Assembly: GCF_014196195.1 (NCBI RefSeq)
Contig: NZ_JACIDF010000003.1
Span: 248,001 to 312,000 of the forward strand
Source: Anoxybacteroides rupiense
GTDB lineage: Bacteria > Bacillota > Bacilli > Bacillales > Anoxybacillaceae
DNA: 64,000 bases
Reading direction: 5' to 3'
How positions within the stretch are numbered: the first letter of the stretch is position 1; every line of letters starts with the position of its first letter. This document shows positions 29,162 through 38,294 of this stretch, in pieces. The notes below the pieces were generated by a model, which was given only the letters and a program-made list of their open reading frames with translations, was not told the origin of the DNA and did not search any database. Position numbers and translations under genes: made by a program.

Positions 29162-30373
29162 ATGCCGCAATTTCAATATCAAGGCCGCGATATCAAAGGG
29201 AAGCGGCAAAGTGGAACCATTGCGAGCCCGTCGAAGCGAGAGGCTGTGATGAAGCTTCGGCAAAAGGGCGTGAAGGTCGTTGAAATTCAAGAGGTGCCGG
29301 CGACGCTTTGGACAAAGGAAATCACCTTTGGCCAAAAAGTGAAGCTGCAGGATTTTTCCCTTTACTTGCGGCAATTTGCCACCCTGCTCAAAGCAGGGGT
29401 GTCGGTCGTCGATTCCACGAACATTTTGGCGAACCAAACAGACAGCAAATTATTAAAAAAAGCGCTCCTTGATGTGGAGGAAGAGCTGCGCGCCGGCAAC
29501 CCGTTATCAGCGGCAACGGCCAAGTATCCGCGCGTGTTTCCGCCGATGTTTGTCAATATGATGAGAGCGGGCGAAGCGGGCGGAAATATGGACGAGACCC
29601 TGGAACGGCTTGCCGATCATTTCGAAAAAATGCATCGGACGCGGCAAAAAATGATATCGGCTTTAGCCTATCCGATTGCGGTCGCCATCATCGCCCTAGC
29701 GGTTGTCATTTTTTTGCTGATCGGCGTTGTGCCGACATTTGTGCAAATGTTTGCCGATTTTCATGCAGAGCTGCCGGCGATCACCAAATTTGTGCTCAAA
29801 GCGAGCGAGGTTATGCAAGTGTATTGGTGGCTTGTCGCGCTTGCGCTTGTCGGAGTATATGTGCTTTTTTCCGCGCTAAACAAGCGAAAAACAAGCAAAT
29901 ATTATATCGATTATACGCTGCTTCGGCTGCCGATTTTCGGGAAGCTCATGCAAAAGGCGGCGCTGGCGCGGATGACGCGCACGCTCAGCTCGCTGTTTTC
30001 AAGCTCTGTGCCCATTTTGCAGGCGCTGTCGATCGTGGAAAAGGTGATTGAAAACGAGGTCATTGCGAAGGTGGTCAAAGAAGCGCGCGATGCGTTGGAG
30101 CGCGGGCAATCGCTGACGGAACCGATGAAAAATCATTGGGCGTTTCCGCCGCTGGTTACTCAAATGATTGCGATCGGCGAACAAACAGGGGCTCTTGATG
30201 CCATGCTCAGCAAAGTCGCTGATTTTTACGAAGCAGAGGTCGATGTCGGGACCGACCGTCTCAAATCGCTGATTGAGCCGCTGATGATCGTTCTTTTGGC
30301 GGGTATCGTTGGAACGATTGTCACCTCCATTATCGTCCCAATGTATGATATTTTTAATCATATCCAGCAATAA
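29162..30373 (+). CDS. pilC: Type IV pilus inner-membrane platform protein PilC
   Basis: This 403-residue GspF/PilC protein contains two GspF domains (about residues 65-190 and 270-395) and three membrane helices (around 165-190, 215-235 and 370-395). Typical phrases are LYLRQFATLLKAGVSVVDS and FPPMFVNMMRAGEAGGNMDE. It forms the platform on which PilB and PilT act. The ATG is only two bases after the pilT stop codon. Confidence 0.95.
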   Translation: MPQFQYQGRDIKGKRQSGTIASPSKREAVMKLRQKGVKVVEIQEVPATLWTKEITFGQKVKLQDFSLYLRQFATLLKAGVSVVDSTNILANQTDSKLLKKALLDVEEELRAGNPLSAATAKYPRVFPPMFVNMMRAGEAGGNMDETLERLADHFEKMHRTRQKMISALAYPIAVAIIALAVVIFLLIGVVPTFVQMFADFHAELPAITKFVLKASEVMQVYWWLVALALVGVYVLFSALNKRKTSKYYIDYTLLRLPIFGKLMQKAALARMTRTLSSLFSSSVPILQALSIVEKVIENEVIAKVVKEARDALERGQSLTEPMKNHWAFPPLVTQMIAIGEQTGALDAMLSKVADFYEAEVDVGTDRLKSLIEPLMIVLLAGIVGTIVTSIIVPMYDIFNHIQQ

Positions 30374-30461
30374 ACATAAGAATTTGTTTCCATTGAACTT
30401 ATAAATCCTGTAAAATAGTAGATAGAAAGACTTATACATTGAAAGAAAGGGAGAGGTAAAT

Positions 30462-30935
30462 ATGTTAAAGCGGTGGTTAAAAAACGAGCGCGGGTTAACG
30501 CTTATCGAATTGCTGGCGGTCATCGTCATTTTAGGAATTATCGCAGCGATTGCGATTCCGACAATTGGAGCTATTATTGATAACTCAAAGAAAGACGCTC
30601 ATATTGCCAATGCTGAACAAATTATCAACGCGGCTCGTTTGGCAAAAACGCAGGACACATCTGGTGATGATGAGTGGACATTACAAGATTTAGTTGACGG
30701 TGGCTTTTTAGAATCTATCCCAAAATCGCCAGGTAATAAAAAAGATTATGATAAAACTGCTTCAACTGTAAAGTTTGTGGCAGCAACGGATACTACACCT
30801 GCGTATTACGAAATTAAGTTAAAATCCTCAGATTCTAACTCTAATTATTATATTTATACAGACAATAGACATAAAATTAATAGAAAAGACGTTGATTTAG
30901 ATGCAGGAATAACATCAAAAACTACGGGAGAGTAG
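30462..30935 (+). CDS. pilA: Type IV major pilin (PilA-like)
   Basis: This 157-residue prepilin has leader MLKRWLKNERG then LTLIELLAVIVILGIIAAIA, with Glu at +5 after the cleavage glycine. It is in the place of the major pilin gene, directly before the prepilin peptidase. The ATG follows GGGAGAGG. The 88-base gap before it contains TAAAAT near 30411, a possible private promoter. The second half (from about 30640) is clearly more AT-rich than the first half and the neighbours, as if the surface-exposed domain were imported. Confidence 0.85.
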   Translation: MLKRWLKNERGLTLIELLAVIVILGIIAAIAIPTIGAIIDNSKKDAHIANAEQIINAARLAKTQDTSGDDEWTLQDLVDGGFLESIPKSPGNKKDYDKTASTVKFVAATDTTPAYYEIKLKSSDSNSNYYIYTDNRHKINRKDVDLDAGITSKTTGE

Positions 30936-30947
30936 GATACTTAAAGA

Positions 30948-31700
30948 ATGTTAGTGCTTTTTCTTGTTTTTCTATACTCCCTCCTCCTCGGCTCTTTCTT
31001 TAACGTCGTCGGTCTTCGCGTGCCGGTGGGGGAATCGATTGTGAAGCCCCGTTCGCATTGTCCGAGCTGCCAGCGCACGCTGACGGCTTGGGAGCTGATT
31101 CCGGTCGTTTCTTATCTTGTGCAGGCGGGAAGATGCCGCGGCTGCGGCGCGCGCATTTCGCCGCTTTATCCGCTGATGGAATGGCTGACCGCTTGTCTTT
31201 TTACGCTTTCACCGCTTGTTTTAGGATGGTCGGCCGAATTATTGGTGAGCTGGACGCTCATTTCTCTGTTTATGATTATCGTCGTTTCCGATCTTCGCTA
31301 TATGATGATTCCTGATCGCATTTTACTGGTGTTTGCCGTTCTTTTTCTTATCGAGCGCGCCCTGCTCCCGCTTTCGCCGTGGTGGGATTCGCTGGTTGGC
31401 GCGTTCACCGGCTTTGTTGTTCTGCTGTTTGTAGCCGTTGCCAGCCGTGGCGGGATGGGCGGCGGCGATATTAAGCTATTTGCTTTGATCGGCTTTGTTG
31501 TCGGATGGAAAATGGTGCTTTTGGCGTTTTTCATCTCAACGCTTTATGGGACGGTATTCGGTTTGATTGGAATGGCGCTCGGCAAAGTCCGCCGCGGCCA
31601 GCCGATGCCATTTGGCCCTTATATTGCGCTCGGAACGTTGACGGTTTATTTTTTTGGACACGAAATCGTGGAATGGTATAAGCAATTGATTTTCTTTTAA
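30948..31700 (+). CDS. pilD: Prepilin peptidase (PilD/ComC)
   Basis: This 250-residue integral membrane aspartic protease cleaves and N-methylates prepilins. The N-terminal cytoplasmic domain has four cysteines in two CxxC pairs (CPSC and CRGC) near residues 40 and 65. The catalytic aspartates are in VVSDLRYMMIPD and GGMGGGDIKLF. This is the position of comC in B. subtilis, between folC and spoIIB, so one enzyme here should process both these pilins and competence pseudopilins encoded elsewhere. The ribosome site is weak, suggesting coupling to the pilin gene. Confidence 0.93.
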   Translation: MLVLFLVFLYSLLLGSFFNVVGLRVPVGESIVKPRSHCPSCQRTLTAWELIPVVSYLVQAGRCRGCGARISPLYPLMEWLTACLFTLSPLVLGWSAELLVSWTLISLFMIIVVSDLRYMMIPDRILLVFAVLFLIERALLPLSPWWDSLVGAFTGFVVLLFVAVASRGGMGGGDIKLFALIGFVVGWKMVLLAFFISTLYGTVFGLIGMALGKVRRGQPMPFGPYIALGTLTVYFFGHEIVEWYKQLIFF

Positions 31701-31717
31701 GTGATGAGGGGAACAGC

Positions 31718-32686
31718 ATGGATATGTTAAAGCTTTTAAAATGGCGCCATAAAATCGCGAATATGATCATCAAGGATCATGTGATCCGCTACGTGGAAGC
31801 CAAGCCTTCCGATCCGTTTTCCATTCATAAATGGGGCGAACGCGAGCTTCCAAGCGGGCTGATTCAGGACGGAAAAATACAAGATGAGGAAACACTTGAA
31901 ATGATTTTGGAAGAATGCGTGCAGGAATGGAAGCTGAAAAACCGCCGCATCCGCTTTGTTGTCCCCGATGCCGTTGCCGTCATTCGGCGCATTTTTCTGC
32001 CGCATGATTTGCAGGAGGATGAAATTCGTGGCTATTTATTTATGGAGCTTGGAACGACGATTCATTTGCCGTTTGAGGATCCGGTGTTTGACTTCACGAT
32101 TTTAGAGCATACGGATGAAAAGTGGACCATTTTATTGTTTGCCGCCCCTGAGGAGCTTGTGGCCCATTATGCCCGGCTTTTAGAAAAGGTCAAGCTTCGG
32201 CCGATTGCGGCGGATGTTTCGCCGCTGTGTGTTTACCGCTTGTTTTATGCGGCGGATCAGGTGGAGGAGAACGATCATTTGCTCATCGTGCAAATGGATG
32301 AAACCGCCGTGAATGTTAGCGCCTTTCACCGCCATATTCCGATTTTTATGCGCCAGCTGCTATTTGAGCCGCTTGAGGAAGCTGCGTCCGCTTCTCCAGT
32401 GCATATAGAGGAAATGTTTCAGCCGTTTGAGGACGTATATAAAGAAATTGAACGTGTTATGAGCTTTTATCACTTTTCGATTCAGCAAGGAAAGGAACAA
32501 ATTAACCGGCTGCTATTGACAGGGGATCATCGTTATTTACCGCAAATTTATCAGTCGATGCAGGAACGTTTTGATGTTCCTGTCGAGCAGCTGTCGCCAT
32601 CGCTCGCGGCAGCCGTTGACTCGCGCTATCATTTGGCGTGGGGACTTGGATTAAAAGAGGGAACGAACTATGCTCATCGACGTTAA
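31718..32686 (+). CDS. pilM: Type IV pilus assembly protein PilM
   Basis: This 322-residue actin-like cytoplasmic protein is recognised by position and by its N-terminal half (RRIFLPHDLQEDEIRGYLFM). PilM binds the cytoplasmic tail of PilN. The ATG follows GAGGGGA. The end overlaps pilN by 17 bases, a sign of coupling. Sequence conservation of PilM in Gram-positive bacteria is low, so the call depends partly on the pilMNO order. Confidence 0.82.
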   Translation: MDMLKLLKWRHKIANMIIKDHVIRYVEAKPSDPFSIHKWGERELPSGLIQDGKIQDEETLEMILEECVQEWKLKNRRIRFVVPDAVAVIRRIFLPHDLQEDEIRGYLFMELGTTIHLPFEDPVFDFTILEHTDEKWTILLFAAPEELVAHYARLLEKVKLRPIAADVSPLCVYRLFYAADQVEENDHLLIVQMDETAVNVSAFHRHIPIFMRQLLFEPLEEAASASPVHIEEMFQPFEDVYKEIERVMSFYHFSIQQGKEQINRLLLTGDHRYLPQIYQSMQERFDVPVEQLSPSLAAAVDSRYHLAWGLGLKEGTNYAHRR

Positions 32687-33293
32687 TTTATTGCCAAAGA
32701 AAGAACCGAAAAATGCCGTATTTCTGATTGTGGCTATATTGCTGCTTGCGGTGCTCGCGGCGGCAGGCGCGTTTTTTTATTGGTCCGTGCAAAAAGCGGA
32801 GTCGGAAATGAATCAGCTTACGCAGGAATTAAAGCAAACGCGCGCTCTTGAAGCGGCCGAGCAGCAAAAGCTTGCTGATGCAGAACCGGTGCAAGAGGTG
32901 GAAGAATTGCAAAAGACGGTGGAGTGGGCAAAGCAATATCCATTGAAAACGGTCCTTCTTTTGCAAAATATGGCCAAGCTTTTGCCGGAGCGCGGGTTTC
33001 TCATGAATTTCTCCTATGCGGAGGACACAACCGTATCGATCACCGTGCAGTTCGATACGAGTGAAGATGCGGCTTATTATTTAAAGCGTTTGTCGGATGC
33101 GCCGTTTGTCGCAAACGTGCAACTCAAAAGCGTTGCGGCCGCCAATCAAGGAGACAATGGATCGGCAGACAGCAGTCCAGAGGAGGCTGCGGATGCAGCC
33201 GAAGGAAAGAAAAACGCGCCTCGCTATCTTGCGCAATATGAGCTGCGAATCAATAAAGAGGCTCTAAAAGACGAAAAGGAGAATCAACCATGA
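32670..33293 (+). CDS. pilN: Type IV pilus assembly protein PilN
   Basis: This 207-residue bitopic protein starts MLIDVNLLPKKEPKN, matching the conserved INLLP cytoplasmic motif that PilM binds, followed by one membrane helix (residues about 15-37), a coiled coil (about 40-85) and a ferredoxin-like periplasmic-type domain. It ends in an acidic low-complexity tail. It is overlapped by pilO at ATGA. Confidence 0.87.
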   Translation: MLIDVNLLPKKEPKNAVFLIVAILLLAVLAAAGAFFYWSVQKAESEMNQLTQELKQTRALEAAEQQKLADAEPVQEVEELQKTVEWAKQYPLKTVLLLQNMAKLLPERGFLMNFSYAEDTTVSITVQFDTSEDAAYYLKRLSDAPFVANVQLKSVAAANQGDNGSADSSPEEAADAAEGKKNAPRYLAQYELRINKEALKDEKENQP

Positions 33294-34057
33294 TCGTCCG
33301 TTTTTCGAAGCGCCAGCTGCTAGTTTCGCTTTTGGCACTGGTGCTTGTCGGCACATCTGTCGTCCTGCTTTATTTTTACACGCTGAAGCCGCTTTACAGC
33401 CGCCTCGAGGAGTTAAGAACGACGGTTGAAAATGAAAAGAAGCTGCTCGCTACGATGCAGACGCAAGCGGAGCAGCAACAGACGGACCGGACAGCCAGCG
33501 TGGTTGAACTGCAAAAAAAAGTGCCCGTCAAACCGCTCGTGGAGCAGCTGATCCTTGATTTAGAAAAAGCGGAGGTTCTCTCGGACAGTTTGATTTCCGG
33601 CATGTCTTTTAATGAAGAAGCGGATGTCAATGGGCAGCCACCAGCCGATAGCGCACAGGGGCAAGAAAATGGAACACAGGCCCGTACAAAGGAGCAATCG
33701 GCAGCTCAGAAAACGGATTCTGCTGCCCCTTCTTTGCCGCAAGGATTAAAAAAAGTAACGGCTCAGCTTACGGTGCAATCCCCGTCTTACTATCATTTGG
33801 AAAGGTTTTTACAAACGCTTGAGAAGCTTGACCGCATCGTTTCTGTTGAAACGCTATCTTTTTCGGGAAATCCAGAGCTGACATCGATTGACACACAGAC
33901 CGAGCCGTTAACCTACTCATTGACGATCAGCGCTTTTTACCATCCTGGATTAGCGAAACTGCAAAAACAAACACCGCCGCTTGACGTTCCTTCCCCAAGC
34001 GGAAAGCGGAATCCATTGACTGAACTGCTGCCGGATGATGGCGATGAGGAACGATAA
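33290..34057 (+). CDS. pilO: Type IV pilus assembly protein PilO-like
   Basis: This 255-residue bitopic protein has an N-terminal helix (LLVSLLALVLVGTSVVLLYF), a coiled coil (about 35-75) and a C-terminal ferredoxin-like part (SYYHLERFLQTLEKLDRIVS), with a Q/A/S-rich linker. It fits PilO by position after pilN. PilN and PilO align the membrane platform with the rest of the machine; no pilP or pilQ is needed in a Gram-positive organism and none is seen. Confidence 0.82.
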   Translation: MIVRFSKRQLLVSLLALVLVGTSVVLLYFYTLKPLYSRLEELRTTVENEKKLLATMQTQAEQQQTDRTASVVELQKKVPVKPLVEQLILDLEKAEVLSDSLISGMSFNEEADVNGQPPADSAQGQENGTQARTKEQSAAQKTDSAAPSLPQGLKKVTAQLTVQSPSYYHLERFLQTLEKLDRIVSVETLSFSGNPELTSIDTQTEPLTYSLTISAFYHPGLAKLQKQTPPLDVPSPSGKRNPLTELLPDDGDEER

Positions 34058-34529
34058 GCATTTGCGCCTGCTGCGGGCAAATCGGGGAATGACGTTAATA
34101 GAATTGCTGGCAGTGATCGTGATTTTAGGAATCATTGCGTCCATTGCCGTCATTGTCATGTTTCATATCATTGAGAAATCGCGGCAGCAGGCGTTCGTTT
34201 CGAACGCGTTTGCTCTTTATGAAGCCGCCCGTCTTCGTGTCAGCGCAGGAAATGTCGAATTTTTAGCGCCTGAAACTTCTGAAATGCTGACGTATAAGCA
34301 ACTTGTCGCAGACGGTGTGCTTGAGCCGGTTCGCGATCCGTTTACCGGCCGCGTGCTGTCAACAGACGATAATCCTTCCTATGTGCTCGTCCGAAAAAGC
34401 GCGGATGGCCATCTTCAGTACGCGGTTTGTTTAAAGGGGGAAACAAAGCAGCTTTGCTCTTACAGCGATACGCAAGAGGAAATACCGGTGAAGGAGCTGT
34501 CTGTCTCGCTCATTACCGATATTCGATAG
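34044..34529 (+). CDS. Second prepilin of the rightward pilus operon
   Basis: This 161-residue prepilin has leader MRNDKHLRLLRANRG then MTLIELLAVIVILGIIASIA with Glu at +5. The hydrophobic segment is almost identical to that of the first pilin, but the rest differs. Start choice among ATG codons at 34035, 34038 and 34044 is uncertain; I use 34044 because of the upstream GGATGATGG. The gene overlaps the pilO end, and a terminator follows 24 bases later, closing the cluster. It could be a minor pilin or an alternative major pilin. Confidence 0.8.
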   Translation: MRNDKHLRLLRANRGMTLIELLAVIVILGIIASIAVIVMFHIIEKSRQQAFVSNAFALYEAARLRVSAGNVEFLAPETSEMLTYKQLVADGVLEPVRDPFTGRVLSTDDNPSYVLVRKSADGHLQYAVCLKGETKQLCSYSDTQEEIPVKELSVSLITDIR

Positions 34530-34553
34530 AACGAAATTTGGCGAAAACCTTCG

Positions 34554-34586
34554 AGAACAAGACGACAAATGTCTTGTTCTTTTTTG
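34554..34586 (+). terminator. Terminator of the pilus operon
   Basis: A perfect 10-bp stem AGAACAAGAC / GTCTTGTTCT (34554-34563 and 34571-34580) continues into a T run. Confidence 0.92.
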
Positions 34587-34639
34587 TTTCCAGTATGATA
34601 AGATGGGCAAAGAATGGAAGAAACGGGGATGATAGAATC

Positions 34640-35530
34640 ATGGACAAGCACGACAAAGAAATAAAAGTCAAGATCAATGGAAAAGAGCAGTCATTTATGA
34701 TGGAAAAATCGACAAGCCTCCCATTGCCGGAAGCGGAGGTCAGTGCAACGAAGGAGGAATTCTCCATTTCTCCGATTATCTCTTTCGCCGGCGAAAACAG
34801 CAAACCGAAACGGGCGGCATGGGGACGCTTCACTCATGGGCGCGCCAAATCAGCCATTTTGGCGATTTTATTAGCTGTCATCGTCGGGACAAGCTTTGGC
34901 TTGGTCGTTCTTTATGCCATTCCTAAACCAAAAGAAACCGCTTCGGTGGACGATAATGGCTCGGCTATTTCGCTAGAGCAAACACAACCTCAAGAAAAGA
35001 CAGCCCCTTCTTCAACGGAACCGACGTCAACATCGTCAGCCTCATTGACCGTGAGCGTCATTCAGGCAGGGGTGTTTAGTGACGAAAAAGTGGCAAAGGC
35101 CTATGCTCAAAAGCTGCAATCTTCTAATCTCCCAGCTGTTTTAATTGGAAAAAATCCGACATCCGTATTCATTGGTGTGGGAAAAGACAAGCCGTCACTT
35201 AGCCTTCTGAATGACCTGTACAAGCAAAAGGGAGCCGATACGTATATCAAGTCGATGTCTGTTCAGCAAGTGAAACACTCCTCATGGCAATCATTTTATC
35301 AAGAGCTGGCGACGTTATCTGTGCAATTGCTAGAGAAAAAAGAAGCGAGTGATGGACAGTGGGAATCATTGCAAAAAAAATATAAACAGCTGCAAGCTTC
35401 AGATGCCTCCAGTGATCAAGTATGGAAGTCGATCGAGAATGCGTATTTGTCGTTAATCGCCTATCGCGAGAAAAAGGATGATGCTTTGTTATGGAAGACG
35501 CAGCAGCAATTGCTGGATCTATTAAAATGA
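34640..35530 (+). CDS. spoIIB: SpoIIB-like SPOR-domain protein
   Basis: This 296-residue protein has a cytoplasmic N-terminus (MDKHDKEIKVKINGKEQSF), one membrane helix near residues 75-95, a serine/threonine linker and a SPOR-type domain (VSVIQAGVFSDEKVAKAYAQ) near residues 135-205. SPOR domains bind denuded peptidoglycan; SpoIIB works in septal wall thinning and engulfment during sporulation. Position between comC/pilD and maf matches B. subtilis spoIIB. The ATG at 34640 was chosen over a longer frame that would overlap the terminator. Confidence 0.85.
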   Translation: MDKHDKEIKVKINGKEQSFMMEKSTSLPLPEAEVSATKEEFSISPIISFAGENSKPKRAAWGRFTHGRAKSAILAILLAVIVGTSFGLVVLYAIPKPKETASVDDNGSAISLEQTQPQEKTAPSSTEPTSTSSASLTVSVIQAGVFSDEKVAKAYAQKLQSSNLPAVLIGKNPTSVFIGVGKDKPSLSLLNDLYKQKGADTYIKSMSVQQVKHSSWQSFYQELATLSVQLLEKKEASDGQWESLQKKYKQLQASDASSDQVWKSIENAYLSLIAYREKKDDALLWKTQQQLLDLLK

Positions 35531-35533
35531 CAG

Positions 35534-35567
35534 AAAAGCGGACGGGTCAGCCTCTCCGCTTTTTTTG
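35534..35567 (+). terminator. Terminator after spoIIB
   Basis: AAAAGCGGA (35534-35542) pairs with TCCGCTTTT (35555-35563), followed by more T. The 275-base gap that follows has no gene apart from the maf promoter; a short GGCGACAAATGTCGCC hairpin is at 35664-35679. Confidence 0.85.
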
Positions 35568-35765
35568 CTTGAAAATAGTTCTGCCATGATTGGCAGTCAC
35601 TGTTCTATGAGCGAATAAAATAAAACAAAGACTTGCCTGGCTTCCGACTTTTCATACGAATAGGCGACAAATGTCGCCAGACCGCTTTGGCCGCCGATTT
35701 TCCAGGCGTCTTTTAGGCTGCGTTAATGATCGATGGAAGCTCCCCCATCTTTTTAAATAAAAAAA

Positions 35766-35794
35766 TTGTGTCGAATTGTGAATTTTGGTACGAT
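35766..35794 (+). promoter_or_regulatory. Promoter of the maf-radC unit
   Basis: TTGTGT (35766-35771) and TACGAT (35789-35794) have a 17-bp spacer, and a TGG triplet precedes the -10, giving an extended -10. Start of maf is 49 bases downstream. Confidence 0.6.
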
Positions 35795-35842
35795 ACAGGT
35801 GTATCTTCCGATTTGAAACGAAGAAAAAGGATGGGATGGTAG

Positions 35843-36424
35843 ATGAAGCTGATACTTGCCTCAAGTTCTCCTCGGCGCAAACAACTGCTGAATATGGCGG
35901 GCCTCCATTTTGATATCCTCGCTAGCGAAATCGATGAGCACATCCAAGCCAACCAAACACCAGAAGAAATGGTTCAATCGCTTGCTTATCAAAAAGCGAA
36001 AGAAGTGCAGCGAAAGCATCCAGATGCCTATGTCATCGGTGCAGATACGATTGTCGTACATGAAGGACAGGCGCTGGGCAAGCCAAAAACAAAGCAAGAA
36101 GCATTTGAGATGCTGAATAGGCTATCTGGGCAAACTCATGAAGTGTTTACAGGAGTAGCGATTCTTTCACCAGAAAAAGAAACGGTTTTTGCTGAGCGCA
36201 CAGCCGTCACGTTTTGGGATATGACAAAAGAAGAAATTTGGGAGTACATCGAAACAGGAGAGCCGATGGATAAAGCAGGTGCATACGGCATTCAAGGGAA
36301 GGGAGCTTTGTTTGTGAAACAGATCGTAGGAGATTATTTTTCTGTTGTGGGACTTCCGCTTTCCCGAACGATTCGTGAGCTGAAAAAGCTTGACTGGAAA
36401 CAAGAAGAAAGGAATGGTGAGTAA
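35843..36424 (+). CDS. maf: Maf-family nucleoside triphosphate pyrophosphatase
   Basis: This 193-residue protein is a Maf/YhdE-type enzyme that hydrolyses dTTP, UTP and modified nucleotides to monophosphates. Family signatures are [14 protein letters not shown] at the N-terminus, [19 protein letters not shown] near residue 70 and [13 protein letters not shown] near residue 95. In B. subtilis Maf is linked to septum control and competence. It is followed by radC after 6 bases. Confidence 0.95.
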   Translation: MKLILASSSPRRKQLLNMAGLHFDILASEIDEHIQANQTPEEMVQSLAYQKAKEVQRKHPDAYVIGADTIVVHEGQALGKPKTKQEAFEMLNRLSGQTHEVFTGVAILSPEKETVFAERTAVTFWDMTKEEIWEYIETGEPMDKAGAYGIQGKGALFVKQIVGDYFSVVGLPLSRTIRELKKLDWKQEERNGE

Positions 36425-36430
36425 AAAGCA

Positions 36431-37111
36431 ATGACGCTGATGATTCGTGACGTTCCAAAGGAGGCGCGTCCGCGCGAACGCCTTCTATTTAACGGCCCGG
36501 AAAGCCTGTCTAATCAGGAGCTGCTGGCGCTCTTATTGCGTACCGGAACAAAGTCTGAATCGGTGCTTGAGCTTGCCCAACGGCTGCTCCATCGTTTTGA
36601 AGGGCTGCGTCTGCTGAAAGAGGCAACAATTGAAGAAATCACCAACATTAAAGGAATCGGCAAAGCAAAGGCGGTGCAAATTTTAGCCGCCATTGAATTG
36701 GGCCGCCGGATAGGACGGCTCAGCTACGATGAACGATATGTGATTCGTTCGCCGGAAGATGGGGCAAAATACCTCATGGATGATCTGCGCTTTTTATCAC
36801 AAGAGCATTTTGTCGCCATTTACTTAAATACCAAAAACCAAGTGATCCATCGAAAAACCGTGTTTATCGGCAGTTTGAATGCCTCTATTGTCCATCCCCG
36901 CGAAGTGTTTAAAGAAGCGATCAAACGATCTGCCGCTTCTATTATTTGCGCCCATAATCATCCTTCAGGAGACCCAACTCCGAGCCGCGAAGATGTGGAA
37001 GTGACAAAACGCCTTGTCGAATGCGGCCGAATCATGGGAATCGAACTTTTAGACCACTTAATCATTGGCGATCAAAAGTTCATCAGTTTGAAAGAAAAAG
37101 GATATATGTAA
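36431..37111 (+). CDS. radC: RadC/YsxA-family JAB domain protein
   Basis: This 226-residue protein has an N-terminal helix-hairpin-helix region (IKGIGKAKAVQILAAIELGR) and a C-terminal JAMM/MPN-like domain with the metal motif HNHPSGDPTPSREDVEVT. Its cellular role is unsettled despite the old name DNA repair protein. It lies between maf and mreB, its standard position. Confidence 0.95.
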   Translation: MTLMIRDVPKEARPRERLLFNGPESLSNQELLALLLRTGTKSESVLELAQRLLHRFEGLRLLKEATIEEITNIKGIGKAKAVQILAAIELGRRIGRLSYDERYVIRSPEDGAKYLMDDLRFLSQEHFVAIYLNTKNQVIHRKTVFIGSLNASIVHPREVFKEAIKRSAASIICAHNHPSGDPTPSREDVEVTKRLVECGRIMGIELLDHLIIGDQKFISLKEKGYM

Positions 37112-37253
37112 GTAGTTCTCTTTTTTTGTCGAATGAGTTATAATAACAGTTATGAGTTTTTCCTCGCCATGCTGTACAAATTTGGAATGACGAATAAAAT
37201 CGAAAAATGAGTATAAAAATTAGCATTTCGTTTCAGAAAGGAAGATACAAATT

Positions 37254-38276
37254 ATGTTTGGATTAGGAACAAGAGATCTTGGAATCGACTTAGGAACAGC
37301 CAATACTCTTGTATATGTGAAAGGAAAAGGCATTGTTGTCAGAGAACCGTCAGTCGTTGCATTGCAAAAGGACACAAAACAAATTGTGGCAGTCGGAAAT
37401 GAAGCGAAAAACATGATCGGCCGGACTCCGGGCAACGTTGTCGCTTTGCGTCCAATGAAGGACGGAGTCATCGCTGATTATGAAACGACCGCGATTATGA
37501 TGAAATACTACATTAACCAAGCAACCAAAAATAAAGGATTTTTGGCTGGAAAACCTTATGTGATGGTATGTGTGCCCTACGGCATCACAGCTGTTGAGGA
37601 GCGGGCGGTGATTGATGCCACGCGTCAAGCTGGGGCACGTGATGCGTATACTATTGAAGAGCCATTTGCCGCAGCGATCGGCGCCAACTTGCCGGTATGG
37701 GAGCCGACTGGAAGCATGGTCGTCGACATTGGCGGCGGTACAACAGAGGTTGCGGTCATTTCTCTCGGCGGGATCGTTACGAGCCAATCGATCCGAATTG
37801 CTGGAGACGAGATGGATGAGTCGATTATCCAATATATCCGCAAAACATACAATCTCATGATCGGGGAGCGGACGGCGGAAGCGATTAAAGTCGAAATAGG
37901 GTCCGCCGGAACCCCAGAAGGAATTGGCACGATGGAAATCCGTGGGCGTGATTTGCTAACAGGATTGCCAAAAACGATTGAAATCAGCGCGGAAGAAATT
38001 GCGGAAGCGCTACGCGACACGGTCTATGCCATTGTGGATTCGGTGAAAAATACATTGGAGAAAACGCCGCCGGAGCTGGCTGCTGATATTATGGACCGCG
38101 GAATTGTGCTGACAGGGGGCGGAGCCTTGCTGCGCAATCTTGATAAAGTCATCAGCAAGGAAACGGAGATGCCTGTGATTGTAGCGGAAAATCCGCTTGA
38201 TTGTGTTGCGATCGGAACAGGAAAAGCGTTAGACCATATTCATCTATTTAAAAACAAAGCGAAAAGCCATCGCTAA
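37254..38276 (+). CDS. mreB: Rod shape-determining protein MreB
   Basis: This 340-residue actin homologue forms membrane-associated filaments that guide peptidoglycan insertion along the cell side wall. Signatures are the phosphate-1 motif [14 protein letters not shown] at the N-terminus, phosphate-2 [20 protein letters not shown] near residue 160, and adenosine motif [15 protein letters not shown] near residue 285. A TATAAT box at 37139 lies upstream with no good -35. It starts mreBCD-minCD. Confidence 0.98.
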   Translation: MFGLGTRDLGIDLGTANTLVYVKGKGIVVREPSVVALQKDTKQIVAVGNEAKNMIGRTPGNVVALRPMKDGVIADYETTAIMMKYYINQATKNKGFLAGKPYVMVCVPYGITAVEERAVIDATRQAGARDAYTIEEPFAAAIGANLPVWEPTGSMVVDIGGGTTEVAVISLGGIVTSQSIRIAGDEMDESIIQYIRKTYNLMIGERTAEAIKVEIGSAGTPEGIGTMEIRGRDLLTGLPKTIEISAEEIAEALRDTVYAIVDSVKNTLEKTPPELAADIMDRGIVLTGGGALLRNLDKVISKETEMPVIVAENPLDCVAIGTGKALDHIHLFKNKAKSHR

Positions 38277-38294
38277 TTGCAAGAGGTGTAAATC

